Of a stretch of 64,000 bases of DNA, positions 35,901-47,900 are shown one piece after another. Under the pieces are notes generated by a model. The model was not told the DNA's origin, did no database searches, and was given only the letters and a program-made list of their open reading frames with translations. Positions within the stretch are counted from its first letter, which is position 1. Every line of letters starts with the position of its first letter. The translations under genes and the position numbers were made by a program. This stretch comes from Dipylidium caninum (lineage: Eukaryota > Platyhelminthes > Cestoda > Cyclophyllidea > Dipylidiidae): the NCBI GenBank assembly GCA_017562135.1, contig QEYB01000588.1, positions 203,839-267,838 of the forward strand. Reading direction: 5' to 3'.

Positions 35901-38900
35901 GGACAATGACAATTCGGTGGGCGTACACGAGAGGTGGGACTTTTTACCTTTCCTACTGGGAGCCGCGATGGGACTTCAGCCTTAAATCCACCTGGTCAGA
36001 CCAGCCGAAAGAGAGGATGACGGGCGGGGAAGAGACTTTTCGCGTCTCCTTTCTCGCTCCACGTCTAGGACGGTGTCGCTTTGTCCGAAAATTATCGAGG
36101 CTGTTTAGCGCATAATAGGAATTCTACGTCCTCCGTCGAAAGTCCGTTTCGTGAGCCAACGAGCCTGCGTGCTTCTCGTTCATCACGGCTCTACCGACAA
36201 CGAATTCCTCGCAGTGGAAACCGGTGGGGTCGCCTCAGTCCAGGACCGTGCGATTCGCGATGCATATGAGGGAGAGGACGCCTCCCCCAGCCTCTCCCTC
36301 TTCCTCTTCCAAAACCCTTTTGCCCTCCGGGAACGGTGCTTCTCCTTGGCGGCGGATGAGCCACTCCCGACTTTCCATCGATTCGTGTACAAAGGAGTGT
36401 CGTCCTGATTAGGATTTCAAAGACCACGAAGCCTGTCTGAAACCCAAAAAGTCTGTGTTTGTGCTCGGAAGGAGAATCGTCGCCCGAATTTGTGCACAAA
36501 ATTCGCCTTCTGACCGGTTGCTCCCACGCAATTCGCGTTACAGTCCACAGACTCTCGAGAGTTTCCTTCTTTCTAAGACCGAAAGTGTCTCCTGCCTTAA
36601 ACTCGCAATTAACTAGGGCGCCGGTTGAGACACTCTGCAGGGCATAACTCCTCTCGGCTTCCACAGCTCGTTAACTGACTTGCGTGTTGCAGAAGTGGGA
36701 CATGCAGCCTCGGTGTTTAACAAAATGGTCGTCTAATCACGGTGAGCACGTAATCCCCGGAAAGTACACTTTTTCGTGACAAAGTGGTCTCTCAGCCATG
36801 TCCCCCGCCTCGTAGCCCTTCTTCTTCGCGCCGACACGTCTTGAAGGCCTCGGACCAGCGTCTCGGACGCAAGTCTGACGTCAATTGGCTCGGAAACTGC
36901 GTTCTCCGCTGGGCGTCAGGCGAAGGTGGAAGTGCTCCGAAAGATCAGGACGAGTGACAGAAGCATATGAAACGCTGGTCGCTATGATCGCCTTCTCCGC
37001 CGCCTCGGAGAATGCGAGGACAGCAAAGAGACCCTGTGGGGCTGCGCTCTTCCACCTGGAGGTAAGGGACTTGCTAAGACTTACTTAAATAGGCGGCAAT
37101 GAGAGCCGCTCCGCCGCAGATCGCACTGACGGAGGTGCCGACAATGACAGCGGCCGAGGTGACACGCGGCCAGAAGAAGGCGAAGTAGACGCCGCCCACC
37201 GCGGAGCCACACACGATTCCCAAGCAATGACTTAAGTCGAGCATCGACACCTGAAACAGACGTGTCGGCAAGAAAACGTGCCGCAGAACGTTGCAAACTC
37301 AGAATTTAATAAAGAAGGAAGCATCGTGGAAGCGGGCGCCCCGCCGAGGGCCGATGCTGCGCTGCGAGGAGAACACTTTCGAGTCTGCGCGAACGGAGGC
37401 GCGAGGGACCAGAGGAGAACTGTGTCTACAGGCGATTTCAACCACTGATAAGCTGCTCCTCAACCAGGCGCTTGAATGGTGGCTGTTTTACGTCGCGATC
37501 ACAGTCACTTTCACCAGCCCCAGTTCCTCACAATTCAACCAAAACAAGATAACGTTAACCGTGGAAAGAGGAGGCGCGCTCGAGCACCCGAGCGAGGACG
37601 CCGTACACCGCCGGAGGGCCACTGGGCGTGGCAAAAGCTAGGTCTCTCAGGTCCAAACGGGCTGTCGAGGCGACGTCCTCCCGACTTACGCAAGTCGTCG
37701 GATCGGGTTCGTGCACTCAGCCAAGAGGAATTCTTGCGTCTGAGAGCCTACAAGCAGTTTGGGAGGTTTCGACGCTCCGATTGTGAGCGGGAGAGAGTGG
37801 AGGGACGAGGGCTCGAGCCGTCAATGACTCGGGCACTCGACCTTTGCTCTGTACGTGAAACGGTGAAAGAGGCGTTTTTGATGTATTTCTACGAGAAAGA
37901 AAGGACTTTGCACAGCTTACTAACTCTAAGACTAAAGATTTTCTCCGAAAAAGACACACATGACTTATCAACCGTTGGCAGAAAATCGTAGATGTCAGTG
38001 AAAGTTCTTTCAATTGAGTATAATAAATGATGGGAGAATTGCGCCTTCTGATTTCTACTTATGCCAAACGCTCGTTTCGTAGTTTCCGACCTGATACAAT
38101 GACGAATGGGTTCTCGGAGGACACTACGACACAGCTCCGCTCTGCCACCTTCGCCTTTCCACCGTTCTCCCTCGGGGGCCGGTTGTGGACCGCCGGCTTC
38201 TCGAGGACTGAGCCCCGAATTGACGCCGCAGGGGCCCTCTGCTCTCTCGAAGGGGAAGGGGAATGCGGAGGGAGGTGGACGAGGACAAACCTGCATGATT
38301 TCGAGGAGCACCGAAGCGCAGATGAACGAGGCAAGAACGATGTAGACGGCGTAGGTGCGAACAGTCTTGGTCCGCTCAATGTACCTCCGGTAATCCCCGT
38401 GGATGGAGCATTTGGCCCGAAAATTTACCGCCAGGTGAGCTAGCTTTTGATCTCTAGGCGCAAAAAAATGTAAAAATAAAGGGATTTTCATAATGTAAGT
38501 CTCTTCATGGCTCCTCTTCCTGTTAAACGTCCAAAGATTCAGACGTGCCGGTGTGGGATTCTCAGTAATGTCAAAATGTTCCCGTGGTGCTTTCGACAAG
38601 GAAATAAGCTACGATTATTTTTTATAGGGGACTTCACCGATTTCGCTGTGAAGACGCGGAAAATGGTCACCGGAAGACATGGAACGGTAGGCGAGGCGAA
38701 GCCGTGGCGTTTCATCGGACCGAATGGTGCTGACTGCTGGAGGACGCGAAAGGCCCACCTCATGACTGCAGCAAATGGCTGGTGAAGGAGGCAAACTCAA
38801 CCTCGACGGGGATGCTCCGACCTCGCTTGAGCAGTGGGCGGCGGGTAGGCGGAACATTGGGGCTTGCGACGCACTGGCGTCGTCCGACCCTTAGTCGTTT

Positions 38901-41900
38901 CGAGGAACCCGTCTTGGAGAAAAGATGGGGGGGCAGAGAGCGCCCCTCTGGAGGCGGAAACGCACCCGGTTGCGGATGTGCCCAAAGTCAGAATCAGGGC
39001 TTCTTCTTCGCCTCTTTATCCAATTCACTTCACTTTGCGGCAGTGGAATGCCACGTGCAGTGGGTGGATCAAAGTCGTTCGCTCGCATTTCGAATGCAGA
39101 CAGTCGAGGTTGGTGAAGTTGGCGGGGGAGGGAGAGAGCTTAAGTCCGACGTCTTACACCTCTGCGAGTTGGGCAAATTGCGAAGTGCTTGGTGGACGCG
39201 CTATCTCCGTGTTCCATCGCCTTTTCCTCCTCTTCCGTCCAAGTAGACGATAGTCTGTCTGCAGATTGTTCTGACACGTGTAGACGCGATCCACCCTCTC
39301 ACTTTATCAAGGCATTTAATCACTCCTCCCACCTCCGATCCACTCGTCTCAAATCACTTTGACAGGTGAAGTACACTTGATGGATTTCCTCTCTTCGCGC
39401 CCCCAAATCGCAGGAATGAAATCACCTGGTGGAAGGCGCATGCTGCCTCTCCTACTCTCCGTTAAAAGTTGACTGCTGGAGGCAAGGAAACACCAGGACC
39501 ACCGGCCGAAGGCGCCGCATTGCAAAGGCCACTTGCGGAAGGAACTGAGACAGCAGACTAGGAGTGGGTCTGCGTGGAGATGACACACAGAAGACTGCAT
39601 GCCAACTCGAGGTTCTTCCTGCTTCCACGATGGCAGAGCACAAGAGGGCCTCAACGGTTGCTGTTCGAGTGTTGTCAAGTCGTCTTGAATGCATTCCGCA
39701 GTCGAATGCTCGCCGCTTCCAATCCACAACGAAGCTGATCATTTCACTTCAAAAGTCGCAGACGGAGGCAAAATGCTTGCGCCAGAGGTGGTGTGGCCCG
39801 GATGACCTCGAAAAAGTGTCACGCGCGGGAGAAGACAAAAAGTGGGTTATTCGCAATCTTTCTGAGCTTGGCAACACGCGCAAATGGCACCAGGATTGTC
39901 GCTGAAGCCACAGTCAGGCGAGGAGTAAATCGGTCGTCAAGGAAGATTTTCACACCGCTCGTCTTGGCCGACCAAGAAGGTGGAGGAAGTGCCGGAAAGG
40001 GGGTGTTTAAGGCGTCAGGCGGGGGAAGAGAAGGAAGAGAAAGCACGAAGAGGAAGAAGACCACGCACGTGAAGCGTGGATGACCTACCTGTCGTCCTGT
40101 TGGCAGTCGGTGCAGGCGGCCATGCTCTTGCACTGGCACCTCTCCCTGTACTCTCCTGCTCGAGCTCGTTCCAGGCCGCACAGAACACAACTGTTCATTT
40201 CCGCCGTCTTCTTGAATGGCTGCAATGGAACCACGTTAACTCGGTCACCTTCCGGTCAGCCCGACGCATACGTGGCAGGCGGCAAACGGCCGGACAGCCT
40301 CGCATAGCCAAGAGGAGGGTCAGGAAGGGGCCACACCGGGACCCGGGGCTCCGCAAAGAGGCCGCGAGCAAGTCCTACGGGACACCAGGGCAAATCTTTC
40401 GCCTATTTCTTGCCCCTCGGCGTCTTGATTACTCTCAGTTCAGTTAGTCGCCACGCCTGACGTCTACTGTATTTGTCGGAGCTACGGATGGAACGATAAC
40501 CGGCCATAACTGACCGCCTCCGAGGAGATCCTCCCCCTACTTCAGTGAACTACGCATAGCCACGAAGAGGCACGAGTCAGGCGCCCGTCGAAGGGGCAAG
40601 TAGCCACTGAGCTCAGAGCTACAAAGCGTAGTTTGGGCGTAGGCGAAGAAGCTTTGGCCCGAGTCCTCCTGAAACAACGGGGAAGTCTCAGAGCCATGTT
40701 GAATTGCCTCAGCTAGCACTGAGGCACTGATTTTGCGATGAGCACGAAGCGATGTGAAATGCGAGGCCTACCTCTTCTCCGCACTCTTCCACGACGGAGA
40801 ACTACATTCTGTCATCGACATCCCCGAGGAAAGCACGAATGTTCAGTAAGTCGTGCAACCTCCTCGCCTCCAACTCTGGCGAGGCGAAAGGATGCCGCAC
40901 ACACCTCAGACGGGCTTGGCGCTACCCCGATGGACATGTAATCTTTTGAGACAGGAATGCGAGGGATTTTCGTCCCAAGACGCTCCACCTCTCGTCTTAA
41001 TGAGGGTGAATTGCCGAAGACGTGGTCTGTCCTGCGGTAATAAAAGCCTAATCTTTGGCCAGACAGATGCCTGGCCGGCAATGGTGCGGGGAAGCAAAGG
41101 CCCTCTGGAATTAGCGTTCCAAGCCTCGCGCATACCTCGGTATGTCCGACTTTTCTGAGCAATGATCCATAAAATTACCTTCTGTAATGAAATTCGCAAT
41201 GAGGGAGGACGTTCGCTCTCGCCTGGCGAGCGGAGGAAAGGCAGGAGGCGATGGCCAAATGCACACCCGAGTTCTCCGTCCACTCAAAGGGCTCTTCAGT
41301 GTCGCCAGTCTTTAGTAAAGGCTACTTTTCAGCGTTGCGCAAATTTCTCCCCCCATTGGGACAGGTGCACACGTGGGCAACACGCGGTGATCGTCTGGCA
41401 GATCAGGGGTCCTTTGGATGAACCCCGACGGCCTCTCCCCTCCCCAATTTGGCAGGCCTCGCCGACTTTGTGGTGTGCCGGGGAGGGTGAAGTGTTGAAA
41501 AGGCTCTCTCTGTGCGACTAGGTCTGCTGATATGCATCGGCGTGGGTGGAGTGATGCCAGACGTTGATGTTTTGGCTTTTTCACCTCAACAATACCGACT
41601 CCCCTTCGAGGTGGGGGAAGGGGGGAAGGATTCCGATATGATCGCAGCCCGTGAATTACAAGACAACCCTCAGAAGTCAAGTAAAAACTAAATTATGAAT
41701 GTATCGCTGGCTGCTTGGTCGGTCGACAGCATCAACAGCATTCGGGGAGCGATTTACTTAGTCTAAGTGAACACTGGTGGAGGAATTAAGCCACGGGTCA
41801 CGCGCCCTTGCGAGCTGACGGGTCATGCTCCGGCATGTCACCAAATGGACCGGGGAATTGTGTCTTCCTGCAACGCTCGATTGTATTTCTTGCGGGCTGT

Positions 41901-44900
41901 TCCCTCCTCCACGCGCGGTGACATGGCGACCCACTCGTCGGTGGTGGCGTCTGGCATCAGCAAGTCGCGTCGTTGGAAATCTGCCAGTGCGGCGGCGACC
42001 CCATGGTCCGCACACAAACGTGCGACATCTCTGTCACCGGCCGAGGCGAAGATGTGGGGTGAGGAGTTTTTATGGCCTCAAAGTGGACGCAGACCCATAA
42101 AGTCCCGGGGTGGCTCGGATTTGCTCTCTGGTTAGTCCAAAGGTCTACTTCGCTTCCCCCCTCTTGGCACGGCGAGTCACCAAGGCGGTCGCCCCAAGTG
42201 AACATACCCGGACGTAGGTCATGTAGACGTCGACGACGAGGATGCTGCTGATCGACATGACTTCTGAGCTTATGGCGGTTATCATTGAGCTGATGATGAC
42301 AAAAGGTCGAGTAGCACCGTGCCAAAGTGGGCAAAGAGGAAGTCCACCACAGAATAGACCATCAAACCTTTAAGGGAAGCATTGAGAAAGTAGAAAAGAT
42401 TATCTTTTAAGGCGACAATAGCCACTGACACACCTTTCTCTTAAGAAAAGCCTCCCCTGTCAGCAGATTTCACCGAAAACTTAAGGGAGTTGGGCAGAAA
42501 ATCGCCCTAAAGGAGCCCGGTCCATGGCAGATGCCCAAAAGTGGGATTTCTCCAGCTCGCTGGTCGCAGTCACATTGTCTTGTCGGGCAGTGAGGGTTCC
42601 CTGTGCCTTCGACACATGAACCGCGAGCTTTGAGTCGGGAGGCGGCAGTGGTCAAATTAGGCAAATCGCAAAGATTTCTAAATGAAGGTCTTTGTCCTCC
42701 TCGCTGTCAAATTCGATTTGACGGATGCGGTGGATAAATTGCATTTTTGGCACTCAGCTCGCCCAACTTCCCCCTCTCACTGCAATTCACCTCGCAACGC
42801 TTCCACCAGACCAGTGGAAACAGCCTGTCCAGCGTGGTGTTCTCCGCACAGCACAATAACCTCTTCCCCCTCCTCCTCCCCCTGCTCCTCCTCATCTTCG
42901 CTAAGCCTTCGGCAATCAAGAATAGGGCAAATGTGACACCCACTCCCCTGGGCCGCCGCTTAGCGAAGAGGCGGGTACGAACAGTCTCGTTCTGTCTTAA
43001 TTCCCCCCGGTTTCATATTAGTAGGAAGGTTTTTAAAGGCTCCTCAAGCGCGGAGGGCATTCACTCGGAGTAACTACTTAATTGTCGACGCGGGCCGTTG
43101 CGGAGGGGAAGATCGGCGCCAGGTAGAGAGGGGCAAATTAAGACAGTCTCTCCTCCCCACCGCCGTATTAATGACCACGGCGGTGGGGAGGGAGGGCGGC
43201 GGTCGGGAGCGCTGACTTACCCAGGCGTTCCATGGCCGGGGAGAGCATAACTTGGCCGTAGCTCATGTTGAGAGCCAAGTAGCCGAGGCCGCAGGCCGTG
43301 CCGAGGACGGTGCCGACGGGGAAGAAGAAGAATCCACCGGCGAGGAGGTTGAAACCGCCGGTCTCGGGCCCCGAATTCATCACGCCTTGCCAGTAGGACT
43401 GATTCAGTACCATGTACACCATGTACACTGGAAGGCAGGGAACACCTCCTTAGACGGTGGTTTACGAGGCCCCCAAAATCCCTACTGCGGTGTCAACCGC
43501 CGGACACAGGCTAATTTACTTCTGGCTCAATCGCCTCCCTACGGGCAAGGAAGTGGGTGATGAGGAACGCGTGTTGGGAGGGGGAGAGCTGGACCTACCT
43601 CCAAGTGTCTCGAGAGAGTGGAGGATGGCTTGAGGGGAGCGGAAGGAGAGAACTGGCGTTCTGCCGTTTCGTACTCGTTGACACGAAGTCAAGGTGATAA
43701 TTCTCTGCCAACTCCCTAGAAAAGTGTACACTCTTAGACGCATTGCTGCATTGGGAAAAGAGAAGAAGGGGGGGGGGAGACCGAGGGACCATCTTGTCTT
43801 TTGAGTGGCCACCTTCATTTCCCCCTCTCCTCGTCCCACACTCGAGCTCAGGGGCTTTTGACCGGCTGCGCGACAGGTGAGAAGTGCGGCGGCCGGAAAT
43901 GTCAACGCGGTGGCACCGAGGTGTCAGGCGGCAAGACGAACCGCCTGGCCGAAAGCAGGTGGCGTCAGCGTCGCCCACGCCTTCTTCGGACACCCCAACT
44001 CACTCCTGGGTGGGGTGTTGAGGTGGCTCGCACTGACAACAGTGACTCTTCTTCATGCCTCCACTTTCGCTCGCCCCGGACACGGCTTTCTGTTCACTTT
44101 CCCCACTGAGGCACACCACCACCCTGCCGGTGGTGGTGGGCCGTGATTTGGTTAATCTGGCAGAGAGGCGACGCAAAAACGGCGCGGCTGAATTTTACAT
44201 TTAATGTCGCAGACCAGGCAGACCGGTAACCTTTGTCCCGAATGTTAAAATGAGTACTTGGAAGGTTGGTGGCACGGATGAGCTCTGGAGTGCCGCCCCC
44301 ACCTACCGAGGGGATAGGGGCTGTTGCTGAGGAAGACGGCGTCTCCTATGAGCACCACCGTGAAGACCAACAGGGTGGTGATGATGTAGGAGTTGTTGAA
44401 TACGCTGGAGATGCCACCGAAGGCGAGTGCGACCGCAACAGAGAAGAGGATTGTCGCCAGGAGCAGCTCCTTGTTCGCGGTGGAGGCGGACTTCATCAGG
44501 GTGACCAGATAGCCTGCACCGGGGGGGGAGGGAGAGAATGTGACGGAAATGAGAGGTCAACCCTTATTCCTTTTGCGTCTATTCACTCTTCCTGCGCAAA
44601 AATGACCTTCCGAGTGAAGATTGCCGCTTTTTAACAGGTGAAGTACGCATTCGTGACTGCTTTGCAGGTCGCCTTTTTACGTGGCATTTGCTGCCACCGT
44701 GTCATCTGTCATCTACTCGTACAGTCAGAACATTTTCCTCCTGGAAATTTCTATTCAGTCTGTGAGGACGCTTCTTAACTCTTGAGTTCTCACCAGCGTC
44801 TACTCCAGACGCATCATCGGGTAAAGTCGAGTGGTCTCCGTGACTGTCGACCGTCTCTCTTCTTTCCCGGGCACCATTCAAACGAGTGGGCGAAGATGCC

Positions 44901-47900
44901 TTCCGACACTGGGGAAGACCACGCTAAACCGTATGGGAAAGGCACAGGTACACTTCCTCTGGAGGACGAAGGCGTGGAAACTTTTGTGTCAACTTCGACA
45001 GTGTCATGACGATGATTTCAGCTGGAGAGGAGTGGCCTCTCTGTCCTGCCCATGCTCCCACTTTGACTTAGCTTAGTTTGAAAAGTCTCCCATTTGACGA
45101 GACGAGAAACAACTGGTTCTTCATTGAACAGCTCTGGAATGGGGACTCACGCGAGCAGATTTCGCAAATGATGCCGAAGTTCATGAGGAGGGCGCAGACA
45201 CAGAAGAGGCAGTGTACTCGAGCGCCAAATCGGGTGCGCACCACCTGGAGGAAGGTCCTCGCGCCCGGCGCCTTGGTCTTCAGCTCCATGGCCAGAGGCG
45301 CCATCGCTGTGATGGCCACGCACGCCGCCAATGAGTGGAAGTAGGCGCCGCTCACACCGTTCTGCACCGGAAGGCAGAGCAGAGCGTTAATTTCCGCCGC
45401 GTCACCCACTGCGTGACAATTCGACGCAGAACACGCTTTAGATGCCAGCACCCCCTCTCCTTCGACCTCGCGCCAGGCAGAGTGTAGGAAAAGCTCTGAG
45501 GCCCCAACACTTTGGCCGCCTCCCTTGCAAGGCTCCGAGAGCTCAGATCCGCCAAGCTCCAGTGGGACTATTTTCGTTTGGTGGAAGCAGACCAATGTCC
45601 ACGGCTCCCCGTCCTCCGTCGCCAATGAGAGGCCGATCACGGAGGGGAGCCCATCCTCGTCTACGTAAACAAGTTGCGGAGGTTGATCCTACCAGAGAAC
45701 CACTGCTTGTCTCCCGAGTGTCTCGCGACTCTGCTCTCCAAGCTCGGCACATTGGAGCGGTCGCATCATGTGCCATCCCCCATTGCAGGTAGATTCACTG
45801 CATTAACCTGTGGGGGAACCGGTTTTACTCGCCCTGGAGCCCCAAAAGCCATTGCAATGCATGGAAGATAATTCCAGAGGTCTCCTCCTCCTCTTTGTTA
45901 CCTGACTGCCAGGGGAATACCGACGGTAAATCGAGGTGAGGCGCTTTCCTGCTCCTCGACTGACAGTGACGAGGTGAGGAATGTAGTGCGTAGCCGGCCA
46001 AGGCGGCAGCAGGACGAGGTGAGAGCCGTGAAACTCAGCCTGTTAGTGATTAATGACGACTTTAGCAGTGCAAGAATTCATCGAAAGAAGAGCCATCGAA
46101 GGAACAAATTAGATGTTGACGCATTTCCAGCAGACGTTGTGGAAAACGGCTTTCTTATACTCGATTTACGCGTGTAAAAGACTCCACTTCTTCTTCTTCT
46201 TCTTCTTCTCCACAGCCTTGTCTTTTCCCTCCGAGGTAAAAAAGAGGATCAGAAGAAGGGCGAATGTGGAAAGTGGACTAGGCGACGAGGGAGACCCGCT
46301 TTCCCCGTCTTATTGCCGTTGCGTCCACTCCCACCCTCGCTCAAAGACTCCTTCTCGGACCACAGTCCCCGCTTTTGCGTGACAGACGACGGGCTGCCAA
46401 AACACAGGTGAGCGGAGTCCCGTTGACATGACGCTTGGGCCTCTCCGTCGGGGAGAATTTCGCCCTCAAGGTACTGTCGCCTCCTTCCGCCCCTTCAGGG
46501 AGGAGCTGGTCAGGCAAAGGGGTTTTTTATGAAAGCGTCCTTCTTTCGCAGACTGTGCGCCTTCCCCACAGAATCGAGGAAATCCCCGCCAACTGTCGAA
46601 AACTCCTGGCCCTCTCGACTCCGCATTTCTCGCCTTTAGTGGCAGGAAATGTAACCAGCGTCTGCCCACTCTCGTTCCACATTTGCACGTGGAGGCATTT
46701 CGTTGCATTTTAAAGGGTTTACTCACCTGTTTCTCGACCACGATTAGAGTTTTCATCAGTAGAAGCACTTTTTCTCGGCGCTCTCGTTCCGTGTAGACAC
46801 ACCGCAACGCGGTAGACATGCAGCTGAAGTCGGAGGCAGACCAAGTCGTGGCGATCTGAGTCCACTCTTGCCTTCATGCAGGCAGACGGAGGAGATCGGC
46901 CATCTCCACTTCAACACCGCATCCGGGCGTTTCACCCTCCCTAACCACCAGAACCCACATTCATCCTAAACTGCTTCCTTCCCAAGCGACTAATCAAACC
47001 ATCCCGGAAGACGTCGTGCTTTCGAATCTGCGACACGAAAGTGGACTTCTTCACGCACTCTACTTCTTCCAGCCCCTCTGGTGCGGCACCTAATCGCGAT
47101 TAGGTTGGAGGGTTGCCAACTTCTTTTAGTGACGACAGCTGCGAAGAAGACCGAGTACGTACGCAGGCAAAGGTGGCCAGTCGGCCATGAAGACAGGAAA
47201 GACCACTCCGTGAAGTGCTTTGGCCACATTTGATCGTGCAAATGTCCGACGACACGGACGCCCGACTGGTGTAACCGTCCTTTCCCGCGTCCTTCAACAC
47301 CACCCAACAGTTTGCCTGCGCTGGCCCTTCCAAAAGAGCAGATTGCGATTGGAATGAAGCCCATCGTGGCGGATAATTAGACGTGATAGTGAAAAGGGAG
47401 GATACTTTTATGACATCTTACGGTGTGTATAAACCAATCCCACAAAAGTACATCTTCCCCGTTTTGATGAGGCGGTTTATCCGAGTTTACACGAGATGCT
47501 GATGGATTCGGGAGGGGAACCATCGGTGATTTGGTACACCCCGATGCTCAAAGGAGGCAGTTAAGAGGGAAAGTGCAGCCCCGAGTCCAACCGTGTCACG
47601 GTTAAGGGCGGTGGACGGGCGGGGATTGGAGGGCATGACGGACTCTGGTGTGAGCTCGTGAAACTCAGCCCGAAGTCGAGTGCGGCCCAATGGAACGGTG
47701 CACGGAGGCGCCTGGGCCATGTCCGCCGCCGGAGAGGATGCCGCCTCCTCTGCGCCCCTCCTGGACGTGGTCGTGTTGGACGAAAGGCCATTCCAGTAGT
47801 GCAGAGCCTTCACGGCGCTGTGTTAGGTGGCACTGGGCCTTTTGATGAGTGCTGCAACCACCTCAAGGAAGTCTACTTCACTCCAAACTTGATGATTATA

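Noticed and set aside
38291..38443. Joining exon 7 directly to exon 9 through a weaker acceptor (atcaaaag) in phase 0
   Set aside because: It works on paper, but the strong upstream acceptor (tttttttgcgcctag) fits phase 2 and needs exon 8, which has excellent signals of its own.
42282..42320. Micro-intron or programmed frameshift explaining exon 7
   Set aside because: The only GT...AG pair is 28 nt and leaves the wrong frame; no X XXY YYZ slippery site in the zero frame. An indel is simpler.
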